From the NCBI GenBank assembly GCA_021771715.1, contig JAETOO010000001.1, positions 372,001-436,000 of the forward strand: a stretch of 64,000 bases of DNA, read 5' to 3'. Position 1 is the first letter of the stretch. Each line of letters begins with the position of its first letter. Positions 62,857-64,000 of this stretch are shown in pieces. The position numbers were made by a program, and so were the translations under genes. The stretch is from Oscillospiraceae bacterium. GTDB taxonomy: Bacteria > Bacillota > Clostridia > Lachnospirales > Lachnospiraceae. The notes beneath the pieces were generated by a model, which made no database searches, was not told where the DNA came from, and saw nothing but the letters and a program-made list of their open reading frames with translations.

Positions 62857-64000
62857 TCACCAGTCAATCGGTGTTCCATCTTCCAGTCTCAGACGTGCAT
62901 TTCTCCAGGCATGGCCTGTTTTTGCCGCCTCACGAACCTTCTCCTCATCCACCTCTATACCAAGTCCCGGACGCATCGGTTTTTTTATCCATCCATTCTC
63001 GTACACAAACCCGCCATTTTCTTTCAGATAACACGGATTTCCCAGACCTGTTTTGTGAAGCTCCAGACTCTGTTCCTGAATAAACGCATTCGGAGTAGAA
63101 AAATCCAGCTGAATACAGCTCGCCAATGCAATCGGGCCAAGCGGACAATGCGGCGCTACCCCCATGTCATAACATTCTGCCATCGCCGCAATCTTTCTCG
63201 CCTCCCAGATACCTCCAACATGACTGAGATCCGGCTGAACGATATCGATTGCTCCCGATGCAATCATATTTTTATAACCCCATCTTGTATACATACGCTC
63301 GCCAGTTGCAATCGGAGTTACTGTATGACTGCGCAGTTCCTTAAACCCTTCAATTTGTTCCGGCTGAAGCGGCTCCTCAATATAAAGTAATTTATACTGT
63401 TCCAACTCCTTTAAAAGAATTCTCGCCATCGGCATATGCACTCTTCCATGAAAATCCACAGCAATGTCCAGTTCATAGCCAAATTTTTCCCGAATATCCG
63501 CAACCTTTTTTGCCGCTTTATCAATTTTATGTATGTTATCGACCCAACCAAGCGCATCTGTCACGCACATTTTGATAGTAGTGTATCCCTGATTGATTCT
63601 CTCCTGCACCTGTGAAAGATAATCCGCATCTCCTTCTGCCATGATCCATGCATAGCATTTCAGTTTATCACGGACCGCGCCGCCCAAAAGCTCATATACA
63701 GGGACACCTAATGACTTTCCTTTAATGTCCCACAGTGCTTGCTCAATGCCTGACATTGCGCTGGTAAGGACAGGGCCGCCTCGATAGAAATTGCAGCGGT
63801 ACATAAGCTGCCACAGCTCTTCAATATTACCTGCTTCTTTCCCCAGTATCATATCGCGCAGTTCTTTTACACAAGCTGCAACAGTATCTGCTTTTCCCTC
63901 AACGATTGGCTCTCCCCAACCTGTAATTCCCTCATCCGTAGATATCTTAAGAAAAAGATATCTCGAAGGCACTTTAAATAATTCAATATCCGTAATCTTC
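62857..64000 (-). CDS. dgoD: D-galactonate dehydratase (5' end two bases outside the window)
   Basis: 380 visible codons; the sequence ends with what should be the last base of ATG, then KITDIELFKVPSRYLFLKI. Enolase superfamily, mandelate racemase-like: barrel metal ligands in DIAVDFHGRVH, LLYIEEPLQPEQ and PIATGERMYTRWGY; VQPDLSHVGGIWEARKI and VAPHCPLGPIALASCIQLD follow. These match DgoD, including the His in DFHG and in APHCPLGP. It dehydrates galactonate to 2-dehydro-3-deoxygalactonate. Confidence 0.92.
   Translation of the reverse strand, partial: KITDIELFKVPSRYLFLKISTDEGITGWGEPIVEGKADTVAACVKELRDMILGKEAGNIEELWQLMYRCNFYRGGPVLTSAMSGIEQALWDIKGKSLGVPVYELLGGAVRDKLKCYAWIMAEGDADYLSQVQERINQGYTTIKMCVTDALGWVDNIHKIDKAAKKVADIREKFGYELDIAVDFHGRVHMPMARILLKELEQYKLLYIEEPLQPEQIEGFKELRSHTVTPIATGERMYTRWGYKNMIASGAIDIVQPDLSHVGGIWEARKIAAMAECYDMGVAPHCPLGPIALASCIQLDFSTPNAFIQEQSLELHKTGLGNPCYLKENGGFVYENGWIKKPMRPGLGIEVDEEKVREAAKTGHAWRNARLRLEDGTPIDW

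Overview
The window looks like the chromosome of a fermentative, carbohydrate-specialised Clostridia member, most likely Lachnospiraceae (inference). Evidence: Firmicutes-type AGGAGG ribosome sites, class II GalT, split EcfA1/EcfA2/EcfT genes, YesM/YesN-type two-component regulation, many CUT1 sugar ABC operons without their own ATPase, and dense GH2/GH43/GH51 content. Most of the window is GC-rich; about 33.7-35 kb and 55.4-64 kb are visibly AT-richer and carry defence-type genes, an IS3 element and a sugar-acid operon, so they look acquired.

Layout, mostly on the minus strand and so read from high to low coordinates. (1) 0-13.5 kb: a glycan operon running GH2, DUF5107/TPR protein, solute-binding protein (SBP), two permeases, second GH2, UroD-like methyltransferase and the start of a GH38-type alpha-mannosidase, with a divergent AraC regulator. 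(2) 14.6-18.7 kb: galT, an XRE-TPR regulator and a DUF402 protein. (3) 18.8-30.1 kb: a galactose/glucose module. mglB-mglA-mglC is followed by a YesN-like response regulator, a YesM-like kinase, a membrane-anchored binding protein, a lipoprotein binding protein and truA. (4) 30.7-33.6 kb: ecfT, ecfA2, ecfA1. (5) 33.7-38.7 kb: a DUF1016 nuclease, then a kinase/permease/ATPase/regulator detoxification-type module. (6) 38.9-44.3 kb: nucleoside hydrolase with a CUT1 transporter and LacI regulator, plus a HIT protein. (7) 45.4-54.4 kb: arabinoside operon (SBP, two permeases, GH43, GH51) with its LacI regulator. (8) 54.6-64 kb: SGNH hydrolase, DinD, AbiEi-like protein, a broken abiF-type gene with an upstream structured RNA, an IS3 element, a second GH51, and dgoK-dgoA-dgoD for galactonate catabolism.

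The most striking single observation is that the main galactose-binding protein (28907-30145) reads as a circular permutation of MglB: the usual first ~80 residues are at its C-terminus. Its MglC partner has a ~223-residue cytoplasmic coiled-coil extension. A 242-bp nested palindrome lies inside the sensing cluster, and a ~98-bp hairpin repeat occurs downstream of two unrelated operons. Six separate minisatellite arrays (30, 36, 36, 42, 48 and 58-64 bp units) occur in the window, three of them in frame inside protein linkers. Several operators can be read directly: four CTTTAC direct repeats upstream of the ABC-2 operon, a TTACTAAATTT motif shared by an SBP promoter and the adjacent lacI-type gene, and a 16-bp palindrome at the arabinoside promoter.
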